Part shown: in pieces, positions 56,522 to 64,000 of the stretch
Layout of the letters: each line of letters opens with the position of its first letter
Position numbering within the stretch: the first letter of the stretch is position 1
DNA from: CAVYGM01 sp963768025
GTDB lineage: Bacteria > Bacteroidota > Bacteroidia > Cytophagales > Spirosomataceae
Assembly: GCA_963768025.1 (NCBI GenBank)
Contig: CAVYGM010000012.1
Span: forward strand, 1 to 64,000
DNA length: 64,000 bases
Direction of reading: 5' to 3'
Translations under genes and position numbers: made by a program
The notes under the pieces: model-generated
The model's database searches: none
What the model was told of the DNA's origin: nothing
Seen by the model: the letters and a program-made list of their open reading frames with translations, nothing else

Positions 56522-57547
56522 TCAGAACAGCTCACCCGTCCGGTGCCGGGGTAGGATGCCCAGGTGCCGGTAGGCCATCTCGGTGGCTTCGCGTCCGCGG
56601 GCGGTGCGTTTCAGGTAGCCTTCCTGAATCAAAAACGGCTCGTACACTTCTTCGATCGTTTCGGCTTCTTCGCCACAGGCGGTAGCAATGGTAGACAACC
56701 CTACGGGGCCACCTTTGAATTTCTCAATGATGGTACTCAGGATCCTGTTATCCATTTCGTCAAGACCATTTTGATCCACATCCAGGGCGGTAAGGGCTAT
56801 TTCGGCAATCTTGACGGTAATATGGCCTTTTCCTTTTACCTGGGCAAAATCACGGGTGCGGCGGAGCAGGTTATTGGCAATACGAGGGGTACCCCGGCTT
56901 CGGCGGGCAATCTCATAGGCGGCATCCTCGTCAATGGGGGTACCTAGCAAATCCGACGATCGTAGCACGATGGTTGTCAACAGTTTGGCATCGTAGTATT
57001 CCAGGCGGGCATTGATGCCGAAGCGGGCGCGCAGAGGGGAGGTGAGCAGGCCCGCGCGGGTGGTAGCCCCCACCAGAGTAAACGGATTGAGGCCGATCTG
57101 CACCGAGCGGGCGTTGGGTCCACTATCCAGCATGATGTCAATCTTGTAGTCTTCCATAGCGGAGTACAGGTACTCCTCCACGATAGGGTTCAGGCGGTGG
57201 ATCTCATCAATAAACAACACATCGTGCGGTTGCAGGTTGGTCAGTAACCCGGCCAGGTCGCTGGGCTTGTCCATGACGGGTCCGGACGTTACCTTAATAT
57301 TGGCCCCCAACTCGTTGGCTACAATATGCGACAGGGTAGTTTTGCCCAGGCCCGGAGGGCCGTGCAAGAGTACATGGTCCAGGGCATCGCCCCGCAGTCG
57401 GGCGGCTTTCACAAATATTTTGAGGTTTTCGAGGATCTTTTCCTGACCCGTAAAATCATCAAACGACAGGGGGCGCAAGGCCCTTTCTATCTCTTTTTCG
57501 GTTGAAGATAAGCCCTCGCCCTCTCCATTTATATAGTCTTTACGCAT
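56522..57547 (-). CDS. ruvB: Holliday junction helicase RuvB
   Basis: 341 residues from ATG 57545-57547. The longer frame adds 43 unrelated residues. Walker A GPPGLGKT is at 63-70, Walker B in VLFIDEIHR, with [18 protein letters not shown] (sensor region and arginine finger), [16 protein letters not shown] and the winged-helix domain ending in [19 protein letters not shown]. RuvB is the branch-migration motor. ruvA and ruvC are not nearby, as is common outside Proteobacteria. Confidence 0.95.
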   Translation of the reverse strand: MRKDYINGEGEGLSSTEKEIERALRPLSFDDFTGQEKILENLKIFVKAARLRGDALDHVLLHGPPGLGKTTLSHIVANELGANIKVTSGPVMDKPSDLAGLLTNLQPHDVLFIDEIHRLNPIVEEYLYSAMEDYKIDIMLDSGPNARSVQIGLNPFTLVGATTRAGLLTSPLRARFGINARLEYYDAKLLTTIVLRSSDLLGTPIDEDAAYEIARRSRGTPRIANNLLRRTRDFAQVKGKGHITVKIAEIALTALDVDQNGLDEMDNRILSTIIEKFKGGPVGLSTIATACGEEAETIEEVYEPFLIQEGYLKRTARGREATEMAYRHLGILPRHRTGELF

Positions 57548-57878
57548 TGTATCTGGTCGTCTTGGGGGCCCGTTTGAGCTATGATTTAGACATGTTCCAA
57601 AAATACAGATTTTTGGCGGGAATTTAGCGGTAGGTTCAGCCATGTAGAAACATGCGTTACTGGATTGATGCCTCAAATGCCCACCACCTCATAGGCCTAA
57701 TCCTTCCTTACTTCTAGCATTTTTAGACTTACTTATAGCACAAATCTTCTATATTTAGAAATTGGGTATGGTTTTTATAAATGCTATATCTGAATTTACG
57801 TTATTTTGATCTTTTTTAGTACAGTCACAGCTGATAACATACAGTCCCATAAACACATAAAGCTTAATTTACTCATTT
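57548..57878. other. intergenic region between divergent ruvB and transglutaminase
   Basis: About 330 bp, AT-rich after 57720. No gene, RNA or repeat is apparent. Both promoters should be here but I cannot place them. Confidence 0.5.
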
Positions 57879-58697
57879 ATGAAAATGAAAGGAAAGTGCG
57901 TTTTTACGTACCAAATAAATGCTCCTACTCCGGTTTCCATGATGTTGCGCCCTCGGCGTGATGGAAATCAGGCGGTTTTAAAGGAAGGTTTTACAATTGA
58001 ACCCTCCGCACATTTTACCGAATTTACGGATAGCTACGGGAATTCGTGTCAAAGAGCTACCCTGCCCCCAGGCGAGGTGAAGATTAGCTCGGAAGTGGAG
58101 GTAAATGTTGCAGAGACACCCCCGCTCCCAAACCCTCTGCCGCCCTTTGTGAACATAGAGGAGTTGCCCGACGAAACTATGCTTTATATTTTGCCAAGCC
58201 GGTACTGCCAGTCTGACTTATGGGAAATCCATCAATTAGCTTCGCAGATTATTGGAAACAGTACCCCTGGGTACGAGCAGGTAGAAGCCATCCGAACCTG
58301 GGTGCACCAAAACCTCTATTACCAGTATGGGGTCACTAATGCCACTACCACCGCCCTTGATATGGTTCATAACCGTACGGGCGTTTGCCGGGATTTCACC
58401 CATTTGGCCATTGCCCTATGCCGGAGCATCAATATTCCCGCCCGGATGACGGTGGGTTATCTGGACAAACTCAAATTTACCGACCTCCACGCTTGGGTAG
58501 AAGCCTACCTGGGGGATAAATGGTATCCTTTTGATTCGGTGCAGGAATACACACACGGATATCGGATCGAGATTGGGCACGGACGTGATGCCGCCGACGT
58601 TGCCATGGTGACGCAGTTCGGGAATATGCAGCTGCAATCGCTGAATGTGGAAACGGAATTATTGGAAGCAGAAAACAGCTCGCCTCAAATAGCCTGA
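57879..58697 (+). CDS. transglutaminase-like protein
   Basis: A 272-residue protein with an N-terminal beta-rich domain (about 1-95) and a transglutaminase/protease-like core. Cys170 (TGVCRDFTHLAIALCR), His204 (DLHAWVEAYL) and Asp219 (WYPFDS) form the expected triad. No signal peptide, so it is cytoplasmic. Such proteins may be proteases, amidases or crosslinkers, and homologues often travel with circularly permuted ATP-grasp and alpha-E genes, which are not seen here. A bidirectional terminator follows. Confidence 0.88.
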   Translation: MKMKGKCVFTYQINAPTPVSMMLRPRRDGNQAVLKEGFTIEPSAHFTEFTDSYGNSCQRATLPPGEVKISSEVEVNVAETPPLPNPLPPFVNIEELPDETMLYILPSRYCQSDLWEIHQLASQIIGNSTPGYEQVEAIRTWVHQNLYYQYGVTNATTTALDMVHNRTGVCRDFTHLAIALCRSINIPARMTVGYLDKLKFTDLHAWVEAYLGDKWYPFDSVQEYTHGYRIEIGHGRDAADVAMVTQFGNMQLQSLNVETELLEAENSSPQIA

Positions 58698-58729
58698 TAA
58701 GGTTGGGTTTCCTGAGGAATTTAGCATAG

Positions 58730-58768
58730 AAAAAGAGGATGGCCCGGTAGTTTGGTCATCCTCTTTTT
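58730..58768. terminator. bidirectional terminator between convergent genes
   Basis: AAAAAGAGGATG pairs with ATCCTCTTTTT, with T runs on both strands, between the stops at 58697 and 58805. Confidence 0.8.
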
Positions 58769-58804
58769 GGTTAGTATTCAACAGGTACTGAAACTTCTAC
58801 CTAT

Positions 58805-60280
58805 TCAAGAGCCCTGCGAAGCTAGCATTTCCAGCTTTCGCGCGGCATGTTTGGCATCATACACCACGCAGGGGAAGCCAAACAGACACTTATCCTTGAT
58901 GATTTCGGCGACGCTTTCGGGTACGAGGTCTTCCCAGCCGGGCTCGCCGCTTTTCACCATGGCCAGGACCTGATCGGTAGTCCAGCGCATATGCGCTATG
59001 TTGTAGTCGCGAATATCCTCGATCTTATCATTGATCACCAGATAATTATAGAGAGGTTTCAGATTGGGGGCAACTTCAAAATTGGCACAGGTGTAGATCG
59101 AATCATCCCCCCGGAGGGTAGGGTATATCAGTAATTTTACTTTACGGCTAAACAGCGTGGCGAAGGATTCGAGAATACCGCCCGGCAGGTGGGCATAATG
59201 ACTTTCTTCAAAAATATCCTGCAAGCTGGGAATGCCGAGCAGCAAGCCGATTTTGAGCCGGGTAAGTTTGGAGAGGTAGGCTACGAGGTGAAAATACTCT
59301 TGGTAGTTGGAGATCATCACCATATGCCCCAGTGAGCAAAGGATATCCACCCGATCGAGAAAATCTTTTTCGTCAATGGTTTCGTCGTCAGAGGCCAGGT
59401 TGCGCAGCGTCAGCTCCGACACCATAAGTACCCGGTTGGCCTCCACGTCGGGTTCGGCCAGAAACTGCTTCGTTCCGTTCTTGATCAAATCCACGTGCAC
59501 GTTGGTAATGGGTCGTAGCCTACCCCGCATCATCAGAATGTGCTTTTTGTAAAAAGCCTCCGAAGGTTGGAGCACGCCTCCATCGGCTCCGAACAGAGCC
59601 GCATTGGTAAACCCATTTTTGACAAGATGCAAACTCATGAGCCGGTTATCCACTTCTATAAAGTCAGGGCCGCTAAACCGGATCATGTCGATTTCGATCC
59701 GCTCGGGACTGAGATCATCCATGAGCGAACGCAGCAGCGTTTCGGCCGATAGGTGGTAGTAGAAGCACCCATAAATCAGGTTCACCCCTATAATTCCTAA
59801 CGCCTGCTGTTGCAGCACATTTTCATTGTCCAGCATCCGCACGTGAATCACTACGTCGTTGTGGGGGCCACCCGGCCGAAGCTGAAACCGCAGGCCGATC
59901 CAGCCGTGGGCCTCGTTGGTTTTCTGGTAGTTAAGGGCTACCACCGTATTGGCAAAGGCAAAAAAATGACTGTTTGGTCCCCGTTGCTCAGCCAATCTCT
60001 TTTCCATCAGGCTGTATTCTTTGTGCAGCATTTTGATCAGCCGTGACTCGCATACATAGCGACCACTCTCCTCGGTCCCGTAGATGGCATCGCTGAATGT
60101 CATATCATAGGCCGACATGGTTTTGGCCACGGTTCCCGAGGCTCCGCCCGCTTTAAAAAAGATGGCGGCGGTCTCCTGTCCGGCACCAATTTCGGCAAAG
60201 GAGCCATACAGGCGGGGATCCAGATTGATGCGTAGCGCCTTCTGTTTTGTGCCCAGTGTTTTATCGTGTATATCGGACAT
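58805..60280 (-). CDS. conserved protein of unknown function (491 aa)
   Basis: A cytoplasmic protein that I recognise as a conserved family in Bacteroidota and some Proteobacteria, often loosely labelled as a nucleotidyltransferase or TonB-related protein. I find no motif for either. Conserved-looking stretches: ALRINLDPRLYGSFAEIGAG, ASGTVAKTMSAYDMTFSDAI, GRYVCESRLIKMLHKEY, FFAFANTVVALNY and HGWIGLRFQLRPGGPHND. The middle has SELTLRNLA and LSKLTRLKIGLLLGIPSL. There is no signal peptide or membrane helix. It stands alone between a convergent transglutaminase and a divergent small membrane gene. Confidence 0.7.
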   Translation of the reverse strand: MSDIHDKTLGTKQKALRINLDPRLYGSFAEIGAGQETAAIFFKAGGASGTVAKTMSAYDMTFSDAIYGTEESGRYVCESRLIKMLHKEYSLMEKRLAEQRGPNSHFFAFANTVVALNYQKTNEAHGWIGLRFQLRPGGPHNDVVIHVRMLDNENVLQQQALGIIGVNLIYGCFYYHLSAETLLRSLMDDLSPERIEIDMIRFSGPDFIEVDNRLMSLHLVKNGFTNAALFGADGGVLQPSEAFYKKHILMMRGRLRPITNVHVDLIKNGTKQFLAEPDVEANRVLMVSELTLRNLASDDETIDEKDFLDRVDILCSLGHMVMISNYQEYFHLVAYLSKLTRLKIGLLLGIPSLQDIFEESHYAHLPGGILESFATLFSRKVKLLIYPTLRGDDSIYTCANFEVAPNLKPLYNYLVINDKIEDIRDYNIAHMRWTTDQVLAMVKSGEPGWEDLVPESVAEIIKDKCLFGFPCVVYDAKHAARKLEMLASQGS

Positions 60281-60520
60281 TCGGGTTGATCGTTTTGGAT
60301 AAATATAAGAAAAATACTACCTCAAAACGAACTGAAAAAGTGCTTCCATGCAAATCGTTGGAAAAATACCATGTTTGTACGCTTTGATTCCAACTTTTAG
60401 CCCGATTCGGTAGTTTATCCTACACCAATAGCAATTAAAAAGATAGTTAAAAGCAGCTTAACTAACTTATAGTTAACAACTTGTTGCCGATCCAGTTTAG
60501 CCAACCGTATTTCCTACCCT

Positions 60521-61114
60521 ATGAAATTACTACGAATTCTTGTTCTGCTGATGTTCCTTGCGCCCGTTGTTCAGGCCCAGGAGTCCGCCCTTTCCGACCT
60601 TAATCAGGGCCGGTTGAAGGTACAAACCACCGGTATGTGGGTGCTTTCGGGCTGGGCGGTGGCCAATATTGCCTATGGCGGTATTGCCGCTTCTCAAACC
60701 ACCGGCAGCACGAAGTACTTCCACCGCATGAATTTGTATTGGAATGTGGTTAATTTGGGCATAGCTGCCCCGGCGCTGATTGGGGCCCTGCGGCAGAAAA
60801 ACGACCTTCCCACTACTTTGGATAAAAGTATTGAGGAACTGCATGGGATGGAAAAAGTATTATTGTTCAATGCTGGACTTGATGCTGCCTACATGATGGG
60901 CGGTCTGTACCTGCTGGAACGCGCCAAAAACACACCTGATAAGCATGATCGCTTTACGGGTTTCGGGCAATCTATTATTTTACAAGGAGGGTTCCTGCTC
61001 CTTTTTGACGCTGCCAACTACCTGGCCCTGCGAAAGAGTCACAGCAAAGCGGCGGAAATATTAAAAAATGTTCAGTTTACGGGGCAATCGGTGGGGGTGG
61101 TGATTAAGTTCTGA
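60521..61114 (+). CDS. exported or membrane protein of unknown function
   Basis: 197 residues with a signal peptide ending in VQAQ (about residue 19). Four hydrophobic segments follow: GMWVLSGWAVANIAYGG, NVVNLGIAAPALIGAL, NAGLDAAYMMGGLYLLE and IILQGGFLLLFDAANYLAL. I think it matches a Bacteroidota-specific family (possibly DUF6992) but am not certain. Function unknown. Confidence 0.65.
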   Translation: MKLLRILVLLMFLAPVVQAQESALSDLNQGRLKVQTTGMWVLSGWAVANIAYGGIAASQTTGSTKYFHRMNLYWNVVNLGIAAPALIGALRQKNDLPTTLDKSIEELHGMEKVLLFNAGLDAAYMMGGLYLLERAKNTPDKHDRFTGFGQSIILQGGFLLLFDAANYLALRKSHSKAAEILKNVQFTGQSVGVVIKF

Positions 61115-61140
61115 GTTCGTCGTTCTGAGTTCTTGGCGAC
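61111..61140. repeat. short heptad repeat
   Basis: GAGTTCG, TCGTTCT, GAGTTCT units with a 7-nt period, just after the stop of the 197-residue gene. Related, in reverse complement, to 15891-15921. Confidence 0.4.
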
Positions 61141-61172
61141 CGCTGCAACGAACGACGTATAAAAAAATACTC

Positions 61173-61565
61173 TTGGAAGAAAACTACCTATTCGTTTACG
61201 GAACCCTGATGCGGGGATTCGACAATCCGTTCGCGGTGCGGCTGCACGCCGGCGCTTCGTTTGTGGGCACGGGGTCTTTTCCGGGTCAGCTATTCCGCGT
61301 GAGCTGGTATCCGGGGGCAGTTTATGCGCCGGAGCATAGCGGGCAGGTGTGGGGGGAAGTATTTCGGCTTCATGACTTTGCGACGCTGATTGGGGAGTTG
61401 GATGAATACGAGGATGTACTACCCGAGGAGAGTCTCAGCCTGTACCTGCGCCGACGTGTGCCGGTTAGCCTGGACGATGGCCGGGAGCTAACCTGTTGGA
61501 CCTACCTGTTCAATCAATCTCTCGAAAACGCCACATTGCTTGCCGACGGCCGCTTTTATGCCTGA
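61173..61565 (+). CDS. gamma-glutamylcyclotransferase-like protein
   Basis: A 130-residue protein of the GGCT/AIG2 fold. It starts at a TTG (61173), because the first ATG falls inside the diagnostic YGTLMRGF motif. FPGQLFRVSWYPGAVY and VWGEVFRLHDFATLIGELDEYED follow, with the expected catalytic Glu in the last stretch. Enzymes of this fold release 5-oxoproline from gamma-glutamyl compounds. The substrate here is not known. Confidence 0.83.
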   Translation: MEENYLFVYGTLMRGFDNPFAVRLHAGASFVGTGSFPGQLFRVSWYPGAVYAPEHSGQVWGEVFRLHDFATLIGELDEYEDVLPEESLSLYLRRRVPVSLDDGRELTCWTYLFNQSLENATLLADGRFYA

Positions 61566-61577
61566 CTTTTAGGACGC

Positions 61578-61766
61578 CTATACCTGCGGCAGCTTGCCTT
61601 GATTTTTTTGCCGGGTTTTGAAATAAGCCGCCCACAAACTGATAAAAATTGCAATGGAGATATAAATGCTGCCGGGGGGAGTACGGCCCGAGGAAAAGGC
61701 ATCAAACACCACCCAACCCAGTGCCAGGGTAATGATACCTAGGAAATAAAGATCATACTGCTTCAT
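61578..61766 (-). CDS. small two-helix membrane protein, unknown
   Basis: 62 residues from ATG 61764-61766, MKQYDLYFLGIITLALGWVV. Two hydrophobic helices (about 6-22 and 32-48) and a basic tail KTRQKNQGK. The longer frame from 61910 overlaps the response regulator start and is unlikely. I do not recognise the family. It is divergent from the response regulator gene. Confidence 0.55.
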   Translation of the reverse strand: MKQYDLYFLGIITLALGWVVFDAFSSGRTPPGSIYISIAIFISLWAAYFKTRQKNQGKLPQV

Positions 61767-61838
61767 CTTTTCAAATTTTGCTATATTTACCCATGTAGAT
61801 TCATTGTTAACCCCTTGGCCTAGCAGAGTTCGCCTGTT

Positions 61839-62522
61839 TTGCCACAGATGCCCCAAAACCTTCCCAACTCTATGGCCATGCCCGTTCAGGTTCTGCTCGT
61901 TGACGACCACCAGATTATCTCGGACAGCCTTTCGCTGTTATTCAGTACGATGGACAACATCGAAGTAGTAGGTAGCCTGAACGATAGCCGTAAGGTAATG
62001 GATTTTCTGGATAAAAACGAGGTAGATGTCCTCGTGACGGATCTGAACATGCCCTACCTCAATGGCATTGAGCTTACGGTGAAAGTGAGGGAGGTTTATC
62101 CCAATATGAAGATCCTCATGCTGACCGTCAAGGACGAGCTCGACGCCATTCAGGATGCCTACCGGGCCGGTATATCGGGCTATGTGATGAAAAAAGCCAA
62201 CCGGACCGAACTCGAAAACGCGCTGCGCACCGTGGCCTCGGGACAGAAGTATTTCAGCGAATCGGTGATGCGGGAGCTGATGATGGGAAATAGCCGTCAG
62301 GAAGAGAGTACCGACCATACCGATGAGTTTGGGCAGCTGACCAAGCGTGAACTCGAAATCGTTCGGCTCATTGCCCAGGAACTTTCTACTTCCGAAATCG
62401 CCGATCAACTGTTTATCAGCGCCGGTACTGTCGAAACCCACCGGCACAACATTATGAAGAAACTGGGGGCCAAAAATGTGATTGGAATCATCAAATACGC
62501 CATCAAGTATAAGATTCTGTAA
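61839..62522 (+). CDS. NarL/LuxR-type response regulator
   Basis: Up to 227 residues. Internal Met codons near residues 12 and 14 give a more usual N-terminus (MPVQVLLVDDHQ). The receiver domain has DDH near the start, the phospho-acceptor Asp68 in VTDLNMPYLNG and the switch Lys in TVKDEL. The C-terminal HTH is LTKRELEIVRLIAQELSTSEI to TVETHRHNIMKKLG. Its 3' end overlaps the histidine kinase gene on the other strand by 20 bp. The two almost certainly form a two-component system. Confidence 0.92.
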   Translation: MPQMPQNLPNSMAMPVQVLLVDDHQIISDSLSLLFSTMDNIEVVGSLNDSRKVMDFLDKNEVDVLVTDLNMPYLNGIELTVKVREVYPNMKILMLTVKDELDAIQDAYRAGISGYVMKKANRTELENALRTVASGQKYFSESVMRELMMGNSRQEESTDHTDEFGQLTKRELEIVRLIAQELSTSEIADQLFISAGTVETHRHNIMKKLGAKNVIGIIKYAIKYKIL

Positions 62523-64000
62523 CCCGTACTTCTTCAAAAGGAATCTCTACGGTGATGCGGGTGTGCTTTGGCATACTTTCTACCTGCCAGGTACCTTTGA
62601 GTTGCTCCACGCGATTTTGAATGTTGCGCAGGCCTACCCCTTCGGTTTTGGAAGTAGACGAATCAAACCCCACCCCGTCGTCGATAACGGTCAAGATCGC
62701 GCGTTCGGCCTGGTACGTAAGGCTGATCCAGGCATGATGGGCGTTGGCGTGCTTGATGATATTATTGACCAGTTCGAGCACAATGGTGAAGAGCTGGTAC
62801 TCTACCGGCGTACTCAGCCGGTAGTCGCGGCCATCGAATACAAAGCTGAAGTCCACCTTGTCGTTCCCCTTCAATTTGCCCATCAGGGACTGGATCGCCA
62901 CCCTCAGCCCTTTTGATTCCAGCTCTTCGGGTACAAGGTTATGCGAAATCAGGCGGATGTCAGCGTACACATCATTGATCATTTCCAGCACGTCGCTGAC
63001 GATCTTCTGGTCGGAAGTCTTCCAGCCCTCTCCGCTCAGTGCTTCCAGGCGCCAGCGGACGGCGGCCACCTTCGTATTGAGGTTGTCGTGCAGCTCGGAG
63101 GCCATGCGTTTACGCTCCATCGTTTGCCCTCGGGCCAGCGCTTCCCCTATCTCCCGATTCTTGGCCTCTAATTGCTCATTCTTGACTCGCAGGCGTCGGT
63201 TGGTCCAACCTATGTACGTCATGATGCCAATGCCCGAGAGGAGCAAAATTATCAGGAAGTTGCGGGTTTGCACGAGGCTTTTGTTTTCGAGATTTTTTAT
63301 GTGAGTTTCTCGTTTTTCAGCTTCGTAGCTGGCCTGTAATTCGTCGTATTTCTGTTGTACCTGGTAGCGCTGCATGCTATCCTCGTGGGCGCGGTGAATT
63401 TCGAGGTAATCGAGCGCTTTTTTGTAATCTCCGGCCTTTTTGTAGGTTTGGTAGAGGTAGTTTTCGGCCCGTGACTGCATTTCCCGCCAGCCTGAGCCCG
63501 TTGCAAAGTCCAGGCTTTGTTGGCGGTACTTCACCGCCTGGTCAAAATCGCCTTTTTCCTCGGCAATGTCTGCCAGGTCGGCATAGATGGCAAAAATCAC
63601 CACCCGGTTGTTGTATTGGCGGGCAAGGTCCAGGGCTTTGTCGCGGTAGTCATTCGCGAGTGTTTCATTCCCGAGCTTATAGTAGACATTGGCCAGGCCG
63701 TGGGGGTTATCCGCTTTCAGATTTGGGCTGGTAGCGCGGGGAAGCAGGGCTTCCACCTGCTTATAATAGCCAAGGGCTTTGCGGTAGTTTTTTACCCCAA
63801 AAGAATCGTAGTAGTTGTAGTCACCGAAGTAATCCAGAATCCAGCACAGGTTGTTGGTGTTCTCGTTCTTTTCGGCCAGGGGACGGGCTTTTTCCAGGTA
63901 CTGAATGCATCGCTCGGGCATGCCGTTGTTGTTGAGCACAAAGGCCGCCAGCACGTAGGTATAGGTAAGGTCGTAGAGGTCACCTCCGGCTTTTTCGAGC
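62503..64000 (-). CDS. TPR-containing sensor histidine kinase, C-terminal part
   Basis: The frame is open to the window edge, so the N-terminus is missing. Visible parts: TPR repeats (about the first 215 residues), a coiled coil, one membrane helix (FLIILLLSGIGIMTYIGW), a second coiled coil, HisKA_3 with the phospho-His in MASELHDNLNTKVAAVRWRL, and HATPase with NNIIKHANAHHAWISL and DDGVGFDSS. This NarX/LytS-like type with N-terminal periplasmic TPRs is common in Bacteroidota. It overlaps the convergent response regulator by 20 bp. Confidence 0.9.
   Translation of the reverse strand, partial: LEKAGGDLYDLTYTYVLAAFVLNNNGMPERCIQYLEKARPLAEKNENTNNLCWILDYFGDYNYYDSFGVKNYRKALGYYKQVEALLPRATSPNLKADNPHGLANVYYKLGNETLANDYRDKALDLARQYNNRVVIFAIYADLADIAEEKGDFDQAVKYRQQSLDFATGSGWREMQSRAENYLYQTYKKAGDYKKALDYLEIHRAHEDSMQRYQVQQKYDELQASYEAEKRETHIKNLENKSLVQTRNFLIILLLSGIGIMTYIGWTNRRLRVKNEQLEAKNREIGEALARGQTMERKRMASELHDNLNTKVAAVRWRLEALSGEGWKTSDQKIVSDVLEMINDVYADIRLISHNLVPEELESKGLRVAIQSLMGKLKGNDKVDFSFVFDGRDYRLSTPVEYQLFTIVLELVNNIIKHANAHHAWISLTYQAERAILTVIDDGVGFDSSTSKTEGVGLRNIQNRVEQLKGTWQVESMPKHTRITVEIPFEEVRVTESYT

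Overview
The window reads as a chromosomal segment of a Bacteroidota bacterium, most likely Cytophagales/Spirosomataceae (Dyadobacter-like). The evidence is two SusC/SusD outer-membrane pairs, a type IX secretion C-terminal sorting domain, bacillithiol synthesis (bshC), promoters with the Bacteroidota -7 motif TAnnTTTG, and moderate GC with AT-rich spacers. Nothing here looks like a plasmid or prophage.

Layout. 1-14380, all on the minus strand: a carbohydrate locus with a DUF4432 epimerase-like protein, an alpha/beta hydrolase, two TIM-barrel sugar isomerases, two ThuA-like lipoproteins, a DUF1080 lipoprotein, a large propeller/HEAT/cytochrome c protein and a SusC/SusD pair. The gene set resembles 3-keto-glycoside pathways, but the oxidoreductase expected to start such a pathway is not in the window. 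14769-20772: polyprenyl synthase, rhomboid protease, phosphatidylserine decarboxylase and a heavily damaged secA. 21228-30252: PspC protein, thiolase, two glycosyltransferases, a secreted GH42-like T9SS cargo protein and an acyl-CoA dehydrogenase. The thiolase and the dehydrogenase share a palindromic operator. 30539-34997: bshC, 5-formyl-THF cyclo-ligase, MFS transporter, YigZ. 35125-40155: a second SusC/SusD pair with no attached enzymes. 40713-48615: uvrA, a DUF433/DUF5615 toxin-antitoxin pair followed by a second copy of the uvrA 3' end, a broken TPR gene, and an AAA+/DUF4143 ATPase and an outer-membrane protein bracketed by a 68-bp direct repeat. 48669-51479: all four bacterial t6A tRNA-modification genes (tsaE, tsaB, tsaC, tsaD) in one run. 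51833-64000: a RelE-like TA pair, initiator tRNA, era, der, EamA, NUDIX, ruvB, transglutaminase, several small or unknown genes, and a convergent response regulator/histidine kinase pair that runs off the end.

Sequence quality: at least seven genes carry frameshifts. Nearly every one I could resolve is a single inserted base, and they are densest in secA. This pattern fits uncorrected insertion errors better than gene decay, so broken genes here should be treated as probably intact in the organism.

Most notable non-gene signals: (i) the shared operator of the two beta-oxidation genes, overlapping a good promoter; (ii) the diverged second uvrA 3' end beyond the TA module; (iii) intergenic spacers built from degenerate 7-nt units that often form inverted pairs; (iv) palindromic repeats around the DUF4143 ATPase.
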